From Actinomyces provencensis (GTDB lineage: Bacteria > Actinomycetota > Actinomycetes > Actinomycetales > Actinomycetaceae), in the NCBI RefSeq assembly GCF_900155435.1, contig NZ_LT700212.1:1207228-1253670 (forward strand): DNA of 46,443 bases. Reading direction: 5' to 3'. Position 1 is the first letter of the stretch. Every line of letters begins with the position of its first letter. Made by a program: the position numbers and the translations under genes. The notes beneath the pieces are model-generated. The model worked only from the letters and a program-made list of their open reading frames with translations. It was not told the DNA's origin and made no database searches. Shown here piece after piece: positions 17,012 through 25,425 of this stretch.

Positions 17012-17410
17012 CTAGACGGCCCTCGCACGTGCCTCGTCGGCGGCAGCGTTGGGATCAGCCAGGTGCTGGGCGGGCTGGTCACCCCACAGCTTCTCCAGGG
17101 CGTAGTACGCGCGGTCCTCCTCCACCAGGACGTGCACCACGACATCGCCGTAGTCCAGCAGCATCCAGCGGGCGTCGGAGCGACCCTCGATGCGCTCGGG
17201 GCGGAGGTGGAGTTCGGTGGCGACCTCGTCCATGACGTTCTCGGCGATGGCGCGGACCTGACGCTCCGTGGGCGCGGACGCGATGACGAAGGCATCGGCC
17301 AGCAGCAGTCGTTCGGAGACGTCAATGAGGACTGGATCTGTCGCAAGCTTGTCGTAGGCGGCTGCCGCCACCACTCGGATGATGTCCTGGGTCTCCTGGC
17401 TGCAGGTCAC
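17012..17410 (-). CDS. rsfS: Ribosomal silencing factor RsfS
   Basis: 132 residues from GTG 17410, chosen because ggaggg lies about 3-8 nt upstream; a longer start at ATG 17425 is possible. Family signatures: VVAAAAYDKLATDPVLIDVS, LADAFVIASAPTERQVRAIA, and WMLLDYGDVVVHVLVEEDRAYYALEKLWGD. RsfS binds ribosomal protein L14 and blocks subunit joining when nutrients are short. It lies between nadD and the histidine phosphatase, the usual order in this phylum. Confidence 0.9.
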   Translation of the reverse strand: MTCSQETQDIIRVVAAAAYDKLATDPVLIDVSERLLLADAFVIASAPTERQVRAIAENVMDEVATELHLRPERIEGRSDARWMLLDYGDVVVHVLVEEDRAYYALEKLWGDQPAQHLADPNAAADEARARAV

Positions 17411-17590
17411 ATGCCCTCCGTCCATCAATGGCTCCTGACACCTCCAGTGTGCCATGACGGGATGCACGCAAGCGTGTGAGGTCCGGCGTGTGTCCCCGGT
17501 CACTCCCCCGGGCTCCGCCGGCCACCACCACGCCCGGACGGCAGCCCGCGGACCCACCGCGCCCGCAGCGCGACTGCGCGGTCGCCCTCG

Positions 17591-18190
17591 TCAATCGCGG
17601 TAGAGCTGGTGCTTCCCGATGTACTGCACGACCCCGTCGGGCACCAGGTACCACACGGGCTTGCCGGAGCGCACGCGCTGGCGGCAGTCGGTCGAGGAGA
17701 TCGCCATGGCGGGCACCTCCAGCAGGGACACCTGCTCATGGGGCAGACCCGGGGCCTTGAGGACGTGCCCGGGGCGGGTGACCCCGACGAAGTGCGCCAT
17801 CTCGAAGAGCTGGTCGGAGTCCTTCCACGCCGCGATCTGCTCCAGGGCGTCCGCGCCCGTGATGAAGAAGAGGTCGGCATCCGGGTTGGCCCGGTGCATG
17901 TCGGTGAGGGTGTCGATCGTGTAGGTGGTGCCGCCGCGGTCGATGTCCGCGCGCGAGACCGTGAAGTCGGGGTTGGCGGCGGTGGCGATGACCGTCATGA
18001 GGTAGCGGTGCTCGGCGGGCGTGACGCGGCGCCCCGCCTTGAAGGGCTGCATGGCGGCGGGGACGAAGACCACCTGGTCCAGTCCGAAGACGTTCATGAC
18101 CTCCGAGGCCGCCACGAGGTGCCCGTGGTGGATGGGGTCGAAGGTGCCGCCCATGATGCCGATGGAGCGGCGGTGGGTGCTGGGTGCCAC
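17591..18190 (-). CDS. nadD: Nicotinate-nucleotide adenylyltransferase
   Basis: 199 residues from GTG 18190, preceded by ggaggagga. [15 protein letters not shown] holds the nucleotidyltransferase HxGH (21-24), and [11 protein letters not shown] is the ISSTxxR motif that grips ATP. NadD joins nicotinate mononucleotide and ATP to make deamido-NAD. It ends [10 protein letters not shown]. In many actinobacteria nadD directly follows proA. Here proA is more than 11 kb away, with accessory genes between. The 180-bp gap to rsfS holds no gene. Confidence 0.92.
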   Translation of the reverse strand: MAPSTHRRSIGIMGGTFDPIHHGHLVAASEVMNVFGLDQVVFVPAAMQPFKAGRRVTPAEHRYLMTVIATAANPDFTVSRADIDRGGTTYTIDTLTDMHRANPDADLFFITGADALEQIAAWKDSDQLFEMAHFVGVTRPGHVLKAPGLPHEQVSLLEVPAMAISSTDCRQRVRSGKPVWYLVPDGVVQYIGKHQLYRD

Positions 18191-18444
18191 GGGGTCCTCC
18201 TCCGGTCGTCGCCACCTCGGGACGACCACGCGACGCTGGATCGTTGACGCCGGGCGCGATGCCGCTGCGTCACGGGCGCCGGGAGCCGGCGCCGGGTACT
18301 GGCACAGGCTACCGCGCACCGGCAGATCGCACGGGCTGCGCCACGGCGTGCTGCGGACGCCCACGCGTAGGATCGGGAGGAGCCCCGACAGCGGGAACCG
18401 ACGACGCGACCGCGCCGCACCGGCGGGGCGCCCACCGGAGACCC

Positions 18445-19236
18445 ATGGCAACGAATCGACACGACCGACTCTCCCGACTGGTTGACCTGGTGATCGAACG
18501 CGGGTCCGTGCGCGTGGAGGAGATCCAGCGCGAACTCGGCATCTCGCCCGCCACCGCCCGCCGGGACCTCGACGCCCTGGCCTCCCAGCAGCTCATCACG
18601 CGCACGCGTGGTGGGGCACTGGCCAATGCGTCCTCCGGGGAGTTGCCGCTGCGCTACCGGGCGACCAAGCAGGGTGAGCAGAAGCTGCGCATCGCCCAGG
18701 CCGCGGTGGCCATGGTGCACCCCGGTGAGGTCATCGCGCTCAACGGTGGTACGACGACGACGGGGATGGCACTGGAGCTGGGGATCCGGAGCTCCTCGGA
18801 GCCGGCCTTCGCGGACCGGCCCGTCACCGTGGTCACCAATGCCGTCAACATCGCCACAGACCTCGCGGTGCGGCCGCACGTGCGGGTGGTCGTGACCGGA
18901 GGCGTCGCGAGGGCGCAGTCGTATGAGTTGGTCGGCCCGCTGGCGCAGCTGTCACTCCCCCAAATCTCCGTCGACACCGCGTTCCTCGGGGTACACGGGA
19001 TCGTGGCGGGCAAGGGAATCTTCACCCGTCACGAGGGCGAGGCGGCGATCAATGCCGCACTGGCGAGGTCTGCCCGGCAGGTGGTGGTGATCGCCGACCA
19101 CTCGAAGCTGGGTGAGTTCGCGTTCGCGAGGATCCTGGACTCCGAGGGTGTTGGGGTGCTGGTGACCGACGACGAAGCGGACCCCGCACAGGTGGAGAAG
19201 TTCCGGAGGGCGGGGGTGAAGGTGGTGTTGGCGTAG
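18445..19236 (+). CDS. DeoR/GlpR-family transcriptional regulator
   Basis: 263 residues from ATG 18445, with ccggag upstream. The N-terminal winged helix ([19 protein letters not shown], then [19 protein letters not shown] and RTRGGAL) is the DeoR signature. The C-terminal sugar-phosphate sensor domain has [14 protein letters not shown] and later [13 protein letters not shown]. Such proteins repress sugar or polyol operons and respond to phosphorylated sugars. No sugar gene is adjacent, so the target is unknown. It is divergent from nadD. Confidence 0.88.
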   Translation: MATNRHDRLSRLVDLVIERGSVRVEEIQRELGISPATARRDLDALASQQLITRTRGGALANASSGELPLRYRATKQGEQKLRIAQAAVAMVHPGEVIALNGGTTTTGMALELGIRSSSEPAFADRPVTVVTNAVNIATDLAVRPHVRVVVTGGVARAQSYELVGPLAQLSLPQISVDTAFLGVHGIVAGKGIFTRHEGEAAINAALARSARQVVVIADHSKLGEFAFARILDSEGVGVLVTDDEADPAQVEKFRRAGVKVVLA

Positions 19237-19263
19237 GGTCTCGACGGGCCTTCGTCCACATCC

Positions 19264-19302
19264 CATGTCAATACCTTCACATCTTGCTAAGGTATTGACA
19301 TG
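19264..19302 (+). promoter_or_regulatory. Perfect 14-bp inverted repeat overlapping the abiEi start
   Basis: catgtcaatacctt (19264-19277) and its exact reverse complement aaggtattgacatg (19289-19302) are separated by 11 nt. The right arm contains the ATG start (19300-19302). tgtcaa (19266-19271) and taaggt (19288-19293), 16 nt apart, could be the -35 and -10, which would make the transcript leaderless. AbiEi antitoxins are known autoregulators that bind inverted repeats, so this is the likely operator. Confidence 0.75.
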
Positions 19303-19869
19303 CACACGGTGACGAAGTTGGAACGCTTGCGTGAGATCGCGATGGACCAGCATGGCTTCGTGACGACCGCGCAGGCCATTGAAGACGGTCTCTCGCACGC
19401 CGAGCTCTCCACCATGGTCGCCCGAGGCCGCATCGACAGGACTTCGTACGGTGTCTACCGAATCCCCCAAGTTCCCGAGACGGAGTTTGACGAGTACCAA
19501 CTGGCAGTGCTCTGGACAGGGGCGCCCGAGGCCTGCCTGAGCCACGACACTGCGCTGGATGCATGGGGCGTCACCGACATCAATCCCGACCGAATCCATG
19601 TCTCGGTCGCACGACACCGCCGACTTCGGCGCGCTGGTGGGGAACGCTACATGGTCCATCATGAAGACCTTGAATCCCACCACCTCACGTGGTGGCAGGG
19701 CATCCGAACAGTCAACCTGCCGACCGCGATCGCGCAGTGCATCGAGTCTGGTGTCCCCACCTATCTGATCCGTCAGGCCCTCGAGCGCTCCGGACACTCC
19801 GGCATGCTGTTGAGCGAGGACCGCGAGCGTCTCGCCATCAAACTGGAGGATCGCGATGGCCGAGCGTGA
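19300..19869 (+). CDS. abiEi: AbiEi-type antitoxin / transcriptional autoregulator
   Basis: 189 residues. An N-terminal winged-helix part (LREIAMDQHGFVTTAQAIEDGLSHAELSTMVARGRI) is followed by the type IV antitoxin domain (GVYRIPQVPETEFDEYQLAVLW, LSHDTALDAWGVTDINP, and a basic HRRLRRAGGERY loop). In AbiE systems this protein represses its own operon and counters AbiEii without stable binding. There is no Shine-Dalgarno; the start is embedded in the operator. The 3' end overlaps abiEii by 14 nt. Confidence 0.85.
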   Translation: MHTVTKLERLREIAMDQHGFVTTAQAIEDGLSHAELSTMVARGRIDRTSYGVYRIPQVPETEFDEYQLAVLWTGAPEACLSHDTALDAWGVTDINPDRIHVSVARHRRLRRAGGERYMVHHEDLESHHLTWWQGIRTVNLPTAIAQCIESGVPTYLIRQALERSGHSGMLLSEDRERLAIKLEDRDGRA

Positions 19870-20797
19870 GCCCACGAACCTCGCCGAGTCACTCAACCAG
19901 CTCACCCCGAAGACCAAGGCACCCTCCTCCGCCCGCATCCTGAATGCCTGGATCACACAGGCCCAGGACCGACTCGCCACCTCCGGACCAAGACTGAGTT
20001 GGCTGGTCGCCGCGACCGTCGTCTCAGCGGCCCTTCAGCGCGCAGTGGACGAGCACGGCTCGCCACTGTTCCTCCTCAAGGGCGGGACCCTGCTCCAGTA
20101 CCGTCTGCCGGCCACATCTCGGTCCACCCGGGACATCGACGGTCTCGTGCGCGGTGGCATCGACGAGTTCCTCGCTGAACTCGACAAGGTCCTCGTGGCA
20201 CCGTGGGGTCCGCTCACGCTCATGCGCGGTGACGTTGAGACCATTCAGGTCCCGAGCCGTATCGTCAAGCCTCGCCGATTTGACATCGTGGTGCAGCTCA
20301 ATGGCGTGACATGGCGACGCGTCCAGGTCGAGGTCTCGCCGGACGAAGGGCAGGCAGGAGCGGCGCCGGAGAACATCAGGGCTCCGTCATTGGCCGGATT
20401 CGGTCTTCCGAGCCCTGAGCACCTCACAAGCCTGTCGATGGCCTACCAGATCGCACAGAAGGTCCACGCATGCACTGATCCCCACAACCCGCCTGCTCTT
20501 GTCAACGATCGCGCTCGCGATGTGGTCGACCTCCTGCTGCTGCGCGATCTGACTTCCGAGACAATGTCACCAACACTCGTCGAGGTCCGCGCCGCAATCG
20601 AGGACATCTTCGCGACTCGAGCATCCGAAGCCAGGCGAGTCGGCGCGACACCCCGCACCTGGCCATCCAGATGCATCGCCCATCCACATTGGGTTCCGAG
20701 CTTCGTGAGTGCTGCCGACTCCGCCAGCCTGTCCGTCTCCCTCGTCGACGCCGTCGAGGAACTCAACGATTGGCTCGACCTGATCGAGCGGGCCTGA
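19856..20797 (+). CDS. abiEii: AbiEii-type nucleotidyltransferase toxin
   Basis: 313 residues. LFLLKGGTLLQYRL (LKGG 74-77) and TRDIDGLV (D93-x-D95) are the metal-binding nucleotidyltransferase motifs of AbiEii/DUF1814 toxins. A later AQKVHACTDP followed by RARDVVDLLLL is the third family block. AbiEii enzymes add nucleotides, in MenT relatives to tRNA acceptor ends, and halt growth or abort phage infection. The core residues are intact. Translationally coupled to abiEi. Confidence 0.87.
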   Translation: MAEREPTNLAESLNQLTPKTKAPSSARILNAWITQAQDRLATSGPRLSWLVAATVVSAALQRAVDEHGSPLFLLKGGTLLQYRLPATSRSTRDIDGLVRGGIDEFLAELDKVLVAPWGPLTLMRGDVETIQVPSRIVKPRRFDIVVQLNGVTWRRVQVEVSPDEGQAGAAPENIRAPSLAGFGLPSPEHLTSLSMAYQIAQKVHACTDPHNPPALVNDRARDVVDLLLLRDLTSETMSPTLVEVRAAIEDIFATRASEARRVGATPRTWPSRCIAHPHWVPSFVSAADSASLSVSLVDAVEELNDWLDLIERA

Positions 20798-20975
20798 GGC
20801 GAACGAACGACAGCGGCGTCAGAGCCCCGGTGCGCCTCCGACGCCGATTCACCAAGCTTTCAGGACGTCATCAACTGGTCACTCCCGCGCCCGAGCACGT
20901 CGGTGGACATCGAGCATCCCAATCTGAGTGCCCTTTCCTCGGGAGAGACACGGTTCGCACACCCCGCTCTGATAA

Positions 20976-21449
20976 CAGTCTTGCTGTCGTCGGGACATTC
21001 CTGGATTCCGGGAGTTCCTTCGCGATCGGCGGGCCATTCTGGGGCTCAGCCAACGGGAGCTCGCACGCAGGTCCGGCGTCGCACAACCATTGATCGCTGC
21101 AATCGAGACCGGCAGGCGCACCGCAACCGATGCGACCCGGGACGCACTGACTCGAGCCTTGGAACTTAGGCCGTCGACCGCCTTGGGTGCACGCCGAGCC
21201 CAGGTCCTCGAATCCATCGAACGCATCGGTGGCAGGGATCCGCTGACGATCGGATCGGTGGCCCGAGGCGAGGACACCAGCCAGCCCGACCTCGACCTCG
21301 TCAGCGCGTTTCCCCCCGAGGTCTCCATGATCGGTCTGCTCTCCCTCGAAGATGAGCTCAGCGCCCTCCTCACGGTGCCCGTCGACGTCATCTCCGCCCA
21401 TTCCTCCGCGATCCACAACTCGGTTCCAGAAGACGCCGTTCGCGTATGA
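20976..21449 (+). pseudogene. XRE-HTH/MNT nucleotidyltransferase antitoxin, start lost
   Basis: The open frame follows a stop at 20973. It reads FREFLRDRRAILGLSQRELARRSGVAQPLIAAIETGRR, a full XRE helix-turn-helix, then a minimal nucleotidyltransferase (IGSVARGEDTSQPDLDLVSAF). These antitoxins AMPylate HepT. No ATG or GTG lies upstream of the HTH in frame; the first usable codon is TTG 21090, which would remove most of the HTH. The frame ends at TGA 21447-21449, overlapping the next start (ATGA). Because the start is missing and the partner is cut short, I call it a remnant. An unusual start codon cannot be excluded. Confidence 0.6.
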
Positions 21450-21559
21450 GCGCCGAGGACCAGCGTCTGAATCACCGTCTGGCCGACATGGCCCGCTTCG
21501 CGGACGAGGCAGCTTGGGTCGTCCACGTCGGGCGTGATGCGTACAAGACCTCGGGCTGA
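21446..21559 (+). pseudogene. HepT-like toxin remnant (37 residues)
   Basis: ATG 21446 overlaps the stop of the nucleotidyltransferase frame. The peptide MSAEDQRLNHRLADMARFADEA... ends in GRDAYKTSG and then a stop. The LADMARFADEA / GRDAY pattern is the first helix pair of HepT (DUF86) toxins, which are usually about 110-140 residues with an RxxxxH motif farther on. That motif is absent, so the gene is truncated and inactive. Downstream sequence shows no continuation in other frames that I can recognise. Confidence 0.55.
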
Positions 21560-21642
21560 CCTCGCAGTAGCCGACCACCCATGGGCGCGTCCACCCGTTG
21601 GCGTTGATGGACCCACTCCGCGTGGTGCTCTCCCGTCGAACA

Positions 21643-21670
21643 GAGCAGCGCCGCCCTCGTCAATGGCGTC
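21643..21670 (+). repeat. Left 28-bp direct repeat flanking the ars cassette
   Basis: It matches 27651-27678 at 23 of 28 positions in the same orientation. The shared core is ctcgtcaatg, preceded by ccgc. It lies between the HepT remnant and arsR, just outside the arsenic genes. The core ccgccctcgtcaatg recurs identically at 29797-29811, and a 13-nt part at 17583-17595. Confidence 0.6.
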
Positions 21671-21697
21671 CAGCGCACCGGCGGCGCACCGGAGAGC

Positions 21698-22078
21698 TCA
21701 GCTCCGTGGCGTCCACAGGATGGGGCCGAGTGCGCTGGTGAGGTCCTCCAGCGCTGCGGGGACCACGCGGAAGTAGGCCCACTTCCCCCGTTGCTCGCGC
21801 GTCACCAGCCCGGCGTCGCTCAGCTGCCTCATGTGGTGGGAGACGGTGGGTTGCGAGAGACCGACGGGTCCGGTCAGGTCGCAGATGCAGGCCTCACCCC
21901 CCGGGCTGGTGGCGATCAGGGACAGCAGCCTCACCCGGGTGGGGTCGCCCAGCGCCTTGAACACCTGGGCGACCCGGTCGGCGTCCACCGGGGCGGCGAG
22001 CGCGATGGACGTCGACGAGGACGATCCACAGCAGCTGGCGTCGGCGGGGTCAGGACTCGTGTTCGCGACCGTGCTCAT
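21698..22078 (-). CDS. arsR: ArsR-family arsenic-responsive repressor
   Basis: 126 residues. A winged helix with ALGDPTRVRLLSLIA, then EACICDLTGPVGLSQPTVSHHMRQLSDAGLV. The CxC pair in ACICDL, next to the recognition helix, is the usual arsenite-sensing position, and SCCGS near the N-terminus adds a vicinal Cys pair. It is divergent from arsM with an 86-bp gap, so it probably represses both directions. Arsenite binding releases the DNA. Confidence 0.88.
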   Translation of the reverse strand: MSTVANTSPDPADASCCGSSSSTSIALAAPVDADRVAQVFKALGDPTRVRLLSLIATSPGGEACICDLTGPVGLSQPTVSHHMRQLSDAGLVTREQRGKWAYFRVVPAALEDLTSALGPILWTPRS

Positions 22079-22099
22079 GGGGTACAGCCTACCTCTCGT

Positions 22100-22115
22100 A
22101 TTGACAGCCGTCGAT
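22100..22115. promoter_or_regulatory. Candidate ArsR operator / arsM promoter
   Basis: attgac-agcc-gtcgat is an imperfect inverted repeat (one mismatch per arm pair) overlapping TTGACA (22101-22106), a good -35 for arsM. caggat at 22125-22130, 18 nt on, is a weak -10. It lies between the divergent arsR and arsM. Confidence 0.45.
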
Positions 22116-22164
22116 GCATTGCGACAGGATGGATCGCATAGACGTACGTCGATGGGAAGTGGGG

Positions 22165-22947
22165 ATGACCGACATGGGCGAAGTTGCCAGGGATGCGGTG
22201 CGTCAGCGATACGCGGACGCCGCTCGGTCTGTCGCCGAAGGTCGCTGTGGCACCGCGACCAGCTCCTGCTGCGAGCCCTCCCCGGCGACCGGAGCCGTGT
22301 CGACCGGGGTCGGGACAGTCTTCGGGTCGGTGCTCTACGACGCGGCCCAGACCAGTGGTCTGCCCACCCACGCCGTCCTGGCGAGCCTGGGCTGCGGCAA
22401 CCCGACGGCAGTCGCTGATCTGCACGAGGGCGAATGCGTGCTCGACCTCGGGTCCGGGGGTGGCATCGACGTGCTGCTCTCGGCCCGCCGGGTCGGACCG
22501 AGCGGATTCGCCTACGGCGTGGACATGACCGATGAGATGCTGGAACTGGCGCGGGCGAACGCCGCCGAGGCCGGGGCCGACAACGTCGAGTTCCTCAAGG
22601 GGACGATCGAGGCGGTACCGCTGCCCGACGCTTCGGTCGACGTCGTGATCTCCAACTGTGTCATCAACCTTTCCACCGACAAGTCGGCGGTGCTCGCCGA
22701 GATGTTCCGCGTCCTGGCCGACGGCGGCCGGATCGGGGTCTCCGACGTCGTCGCCGAGGACGAGGTGAGCGCCGCAGAGCGGGCCGAGCGGGGTTCCCGC
22801 GTCGGATGCGTGGCAGGAGCCCTCTCCCGGTCGGAGTACCTCGATGGCCTCGCGGCCGTCGGCTTCGCGGACGCCTCGGTGGAGTTCACCCACCAGGTCG
22901 CACCCGGCATGCACGGAGCCGTCATCCGCGCCACAAAACCACACTGA
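22165..22947 (+). CDS. arsM: Arsenite S-adenosylmethionine methyltransferase ArsM
   Basis: 260 residues from ATG 22165, preceded by ggaagtgggg; an ATG 17 codons upstream is less likely. The SAM-binding motif is [19 protein letters not shown], followed by [10 protein letters not shown]. Conserved cysteines typical of ArsM are in [16 protein letters not shown] and VGCVAGALS. These bind arsenite for stepwise methylation to volatile or less retained species. It is the first gene of a plus-strand run with arsD and arsA. Confidence 0.9.
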   Translation: MTDMGEVARDAVRQRYADAARSVAEGRCGTATSSCCEPSPATGAVSTGVGTVFGSVLYDAAQTSGLPTHAVLASLGCGNPTAVADLHEGECVLDLGSGGGIDVLLSARRVGPSGFAYGVDMTDEMLELARANAAEAGADNVEFLKGTIEAVPLPDASVDVVISNCVINLSTDKSAVLAEMFRVLADGGRIGVSDVVAEDEVSAAERAERGSRVGCVAGALSRSEYLDGLAAVGFADASVEFTHQVAPGMHGAVIRATKPH

Positions 22948-23022
22948 GGCCAGGACCGGCGAGGCCCTGGGCAGGTACGGCCCCACCCGCCACGCCCCAC
23001 CCTCCACACCGCGAAGCCCGAC

Positions 23023-23060
23023 ACCAGCCACCAGCCACCAGCCACCAGCCACCAGCCACC
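23023..23060. repeat. Heptanucleotide tandem repeat (accagcc)5
   Basis: Five perfect copies of accagcc plus acc lie between arsM and arsD, ending 8 nt before the arsD ribosome-binding site (aggagag). Seven-nt units are prone to slippage. Confidence 0.9.
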
Positions 23061-23080
23061 ACAACTCAGGAGAGTCACCC

Positions 23081-23515
23081 ATGACACAGACGCACACCGC
23101 CGACCCGGCCCAGCCCACCCGCATCACCTCACGGTTGATCGAGGTGTTCGAACCAGCCCTGTGCTGCAACACGGGCGTGTGTGGGACGGACCCCAGCCAG
23201 GCACTGATCTCCTTCACCGCGGACTGCTCGTACCTCGCGTCCCGCGGCGTGAGGGTACTTCGCCACAACCTGGCCAACGATCCCCAGGCCTTCGTCGACA
23301 ACGGGACCGTCAGGGCCTTCCTCGACGTGGTCGGATCAGCCGGGCTGCCACTGGTCCTCGTGGACGGAGTCACCGTGGCCACCGGTTCCTACCCGGACCG
23401 CGCCCACCTGGAGCAACTGGCGCTCCCCCACCCTGACGAGCCGGTCCACAATGACCTGGGACTCACCGCTGCAGGCCCCGCCGAGAGCTGCTGTGAGGGC
23501 GGATCATGCTGTTGA
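23081..23515 (+). CDS. arsD: Arsenite metallochaperone ArsD
   Basis: 144 residues from ATG 23081, with aggagag upstream. [20 protein letters not shown] carries the three cysteines (CC ... C) that hold As(III) in ArsD. The C-terminus ends in vicinal pairs [10 protein letters not shown], also common in the family. The fold region [15 protein letters not shown] and [17 protein letters not shown] is thioredoxin-like. ArsD delivers arsenite to the ArsA ATPase. Its last codons overlap the arsA start. Confidence 0.93.
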   Translation: MTQTHTADPAQPTRITSRLIEVFEPALCCNTGVCGTDPSQALISFTADCSYLASRGVRVLRHNLANDPQAFVDNGTVRAFLDVVGSAGLPLVLVDGVTVATGSYPDRAHLEQLALPHPDEPVHNDLGLTAAGPAESCCEGGSCC

Positions 23516-25425
23516 GCGATGTGAGGACCGGGGACCACGCGCGGTCCGGGGCAGGGCAGCCGCACCCCGACACCACGTTCCTCACCTCACTGCCCAAGTT
23601 CGTGTTCTTCACCGGCAAGGGTGGTGTCGGCAAGACCTCGGTGGCCTGCGCCACCGCCGTGACACTGGCCGAACGAGGCAGCAGGGTGCTGTTGGTCAGC
23701 ACTGATCCGGCCTCCAACGTCGGGCAGGTCTTCGCCCAGCACATCGGCAACAGCATCGTCCCCCTGGAGGCCGTGCCCGGCATCGACGCCCTGGAGATTG
23801 ATCCTGAGGCAGCTGCGGCCGCCTACCGTGAGACGGTCATCGGACCGGTTCGGGCCTTCCTGCCCGCTGCGGAGATCGCCACCATGACCGAACAACTCTC
23901 GGGATCCTGCACCACGGAGATCGCCTCCTTCAACGAGTTCACCGACCTCCTGGCCGACCCGGGGCGCACGCGTGGCTACGACCACGTCATCTTCGACACC
24001 GCACCGACCGGTCACACGATCCGCCTCCTCCAACTCCCCGGGGACTGGAGCCGCTTCATCGACGACGGACAGGGTGACGCGTCCTGCCTCGGGCCCATGT
24101 CCGGCCTGGACAGACACCGCGAGGTCTATGCGGCGGCCGTCCTCGCCCTCGCAGACCCACAACGGTCCCGGCTGGTGCTGGTCGCCCGACCGCAGGACCC
24201 CACCCTCCGGGAGGCCGAGCGCACGCACAGGGAACTGGCTGACATCGGGCTCGTCAACCAGTACCTCGTCATCAACGCGGTCATGCCCGCCGCCCGCGAC
24301 ACGGACCCCCTCCGGACCGCGATCCGCACCCGGGAGCAGCGTGCGATCGACACGATGCCCCCCGGGATCGCGTCCCTGCCACGCGACGTCCTCGAGCTGC
24401 GCCCCTGGAACATCATGGGAGTCAGACGACTGCGCGACCTCTTCGCCCCCTACCCGGACGAGGGCGCTCCCGGAGTGGGATCCACCACCGAAGAGGAGAC
24501 CCCCTCCTCCACCCGGCCCGGTCCCGGTCTCCCCCCGCTGGGCGCACTCATCGACTCCCTGGAGTCGGAGGGCAACGGTCTCATCCTGTGCATGGGCAAG
24601 GGAGGTGTCGGCAAGACGACCATCGCCCAGTCGATCGCCGCGACCCTGGCTTCCCGCGGCCACGAGGTCCTGCTGACCACGACGGATCCGGCTGGGATCG
24701 TGGCCGAGGCACTGGGTCACGACCTGGACGACCTCACGGTGGAACGCATCGATCCGGACGAGGCCCTCACCGAGTACTCGCGCGAGGTGCTCGCCACCAA
24801 GGGCGCCCACCTCGACGAGGCCGGTCGACGACAGCTGGCCGAGGACCTGCGATCCCCCTGCACCCAGGAGGTCGCAGTATTCCGCCAGTTCTCCGCGGCC
24901 ATCGCACAGGCGGACCGCAAGTTCGTCGTCATGGACACCGCCCCCACCGGGCACACCCTCCTGTTGCTGGACGCCACGGGCTCCTACCACCGCGAGGTCA
25001 TCCAGCAGATGGGCGCGGGCACCGGGTGCGTCACCCCCCTGATGCGCCTCCAGGACCCCCACCGCACGAGGCTCCTGATCGTCACGACCCCGGAGACGAC
25101 ACCCGTTCTGGAGGCCGTACAGCTCCAGGACGACCTCGCCAGGGCCGACATCACCCCGTGGGCGTGGATCGTCAACGACTCGGTCACCGCAGCCGACCCG
25201 ACGTCACCCTTCCTGCGTGCCATCGCCGCCAACGAGGCAGAACCACTGGAACGGGTCCGGTCAGCGGCCGAGCGCCTGGCCGTGGTCCCCCTGCTCGCGG
25301 ATCCGCCGACCACAGCCCCCGCTCTGCTCGCCATGACCGGGTCCCCGGACACCAGGGCGGTCGCCACACCGGTCGGTGCAGTGACCGGATCAGCTGCGGG
25401 CCCGCGTCTGTCCCAGCCGAGCTGA
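23506..25425 (+). CDS. arsA: Arsenite-translocating ATPase ArsA, two-domain
   Basis: 639 residues from ATG 23506, inside the arsD end. Two homologous halves are joined by a Pro/Glu linker (about 325-345). P-loop one is TGKGGVGKTS (37-44) and P-loop two MGKGGVGKTT (364-371). Each half has a DTAPTGHT signal motif. Cysteines in SGSCTTEI, ASCLGPM, RSPCTQEV and TGCVTPL are at the positions that bind As(III). ArsA normally powers an ArsB or Acr3 efflux channel, and none is present in this window. The 3' end overlaps the convergent oxidoreductase gene by 36 bp. Confidence 0.93.
   Translation: MLLSDVRTGDHARSGAGQPHPDTTFLTSLPKFVFFTGKGGVGKTSVACATAVTLAERGSRVLLVSTDPASNVGQVFAQHIGNSIVPLEAVPGIDALEIDPEAAAAAYRETVIGPVRAFLPAAEIATMTEQLSGSCTTEIASFNEFTDLLADPGRTRGYDHVIFDTAPTGHTIRLLQLPGDWSRFIDDGQGDASCLGPMSGLDRHREVYAAAVLALADPQRSRLVLVARPQDPTLREAERTHRELADIGLVNQYLVINAVMPAARDTDPLRTAIRTREQRAIDTMPPGIASLPRDVLELRPWNIMGVRRLRDLFAPYPDEGAPGVGSTTEEETPSSTRPGPGLPPLGALIDSLESEGNGLILCMGKGGVGKTTIAQSIAATLASRGHEVLLTTTDPAGIVAEALGHDLDDLTVERIDPDEALTEYSREVLATKGAHLDEAGRRQLAEDLRSPCTQEVAVFRQFSAAIAQADRKFVVMDTAPTGHTLLLLDATGSYHREVIQQMGAGTGCVTPLMRLQDPHRTRLLIVTTPETTPVLEAVQLQDDLARADITPWAWIVNDSVTAADPTSPFLRAIAANEAEPLERVRSAAERLAVVPLLADPPTTAPALLAMTGSPDTRAVATPVGAVTGSAAGPRLSQPS

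Noticed and set aside
23587-25062. Minus-strand frame opposite arsA
   Set aside because: Shadow of the ArsA coding bias with no recognisable domain; both ArsA P-loops are intact on the plus strand.
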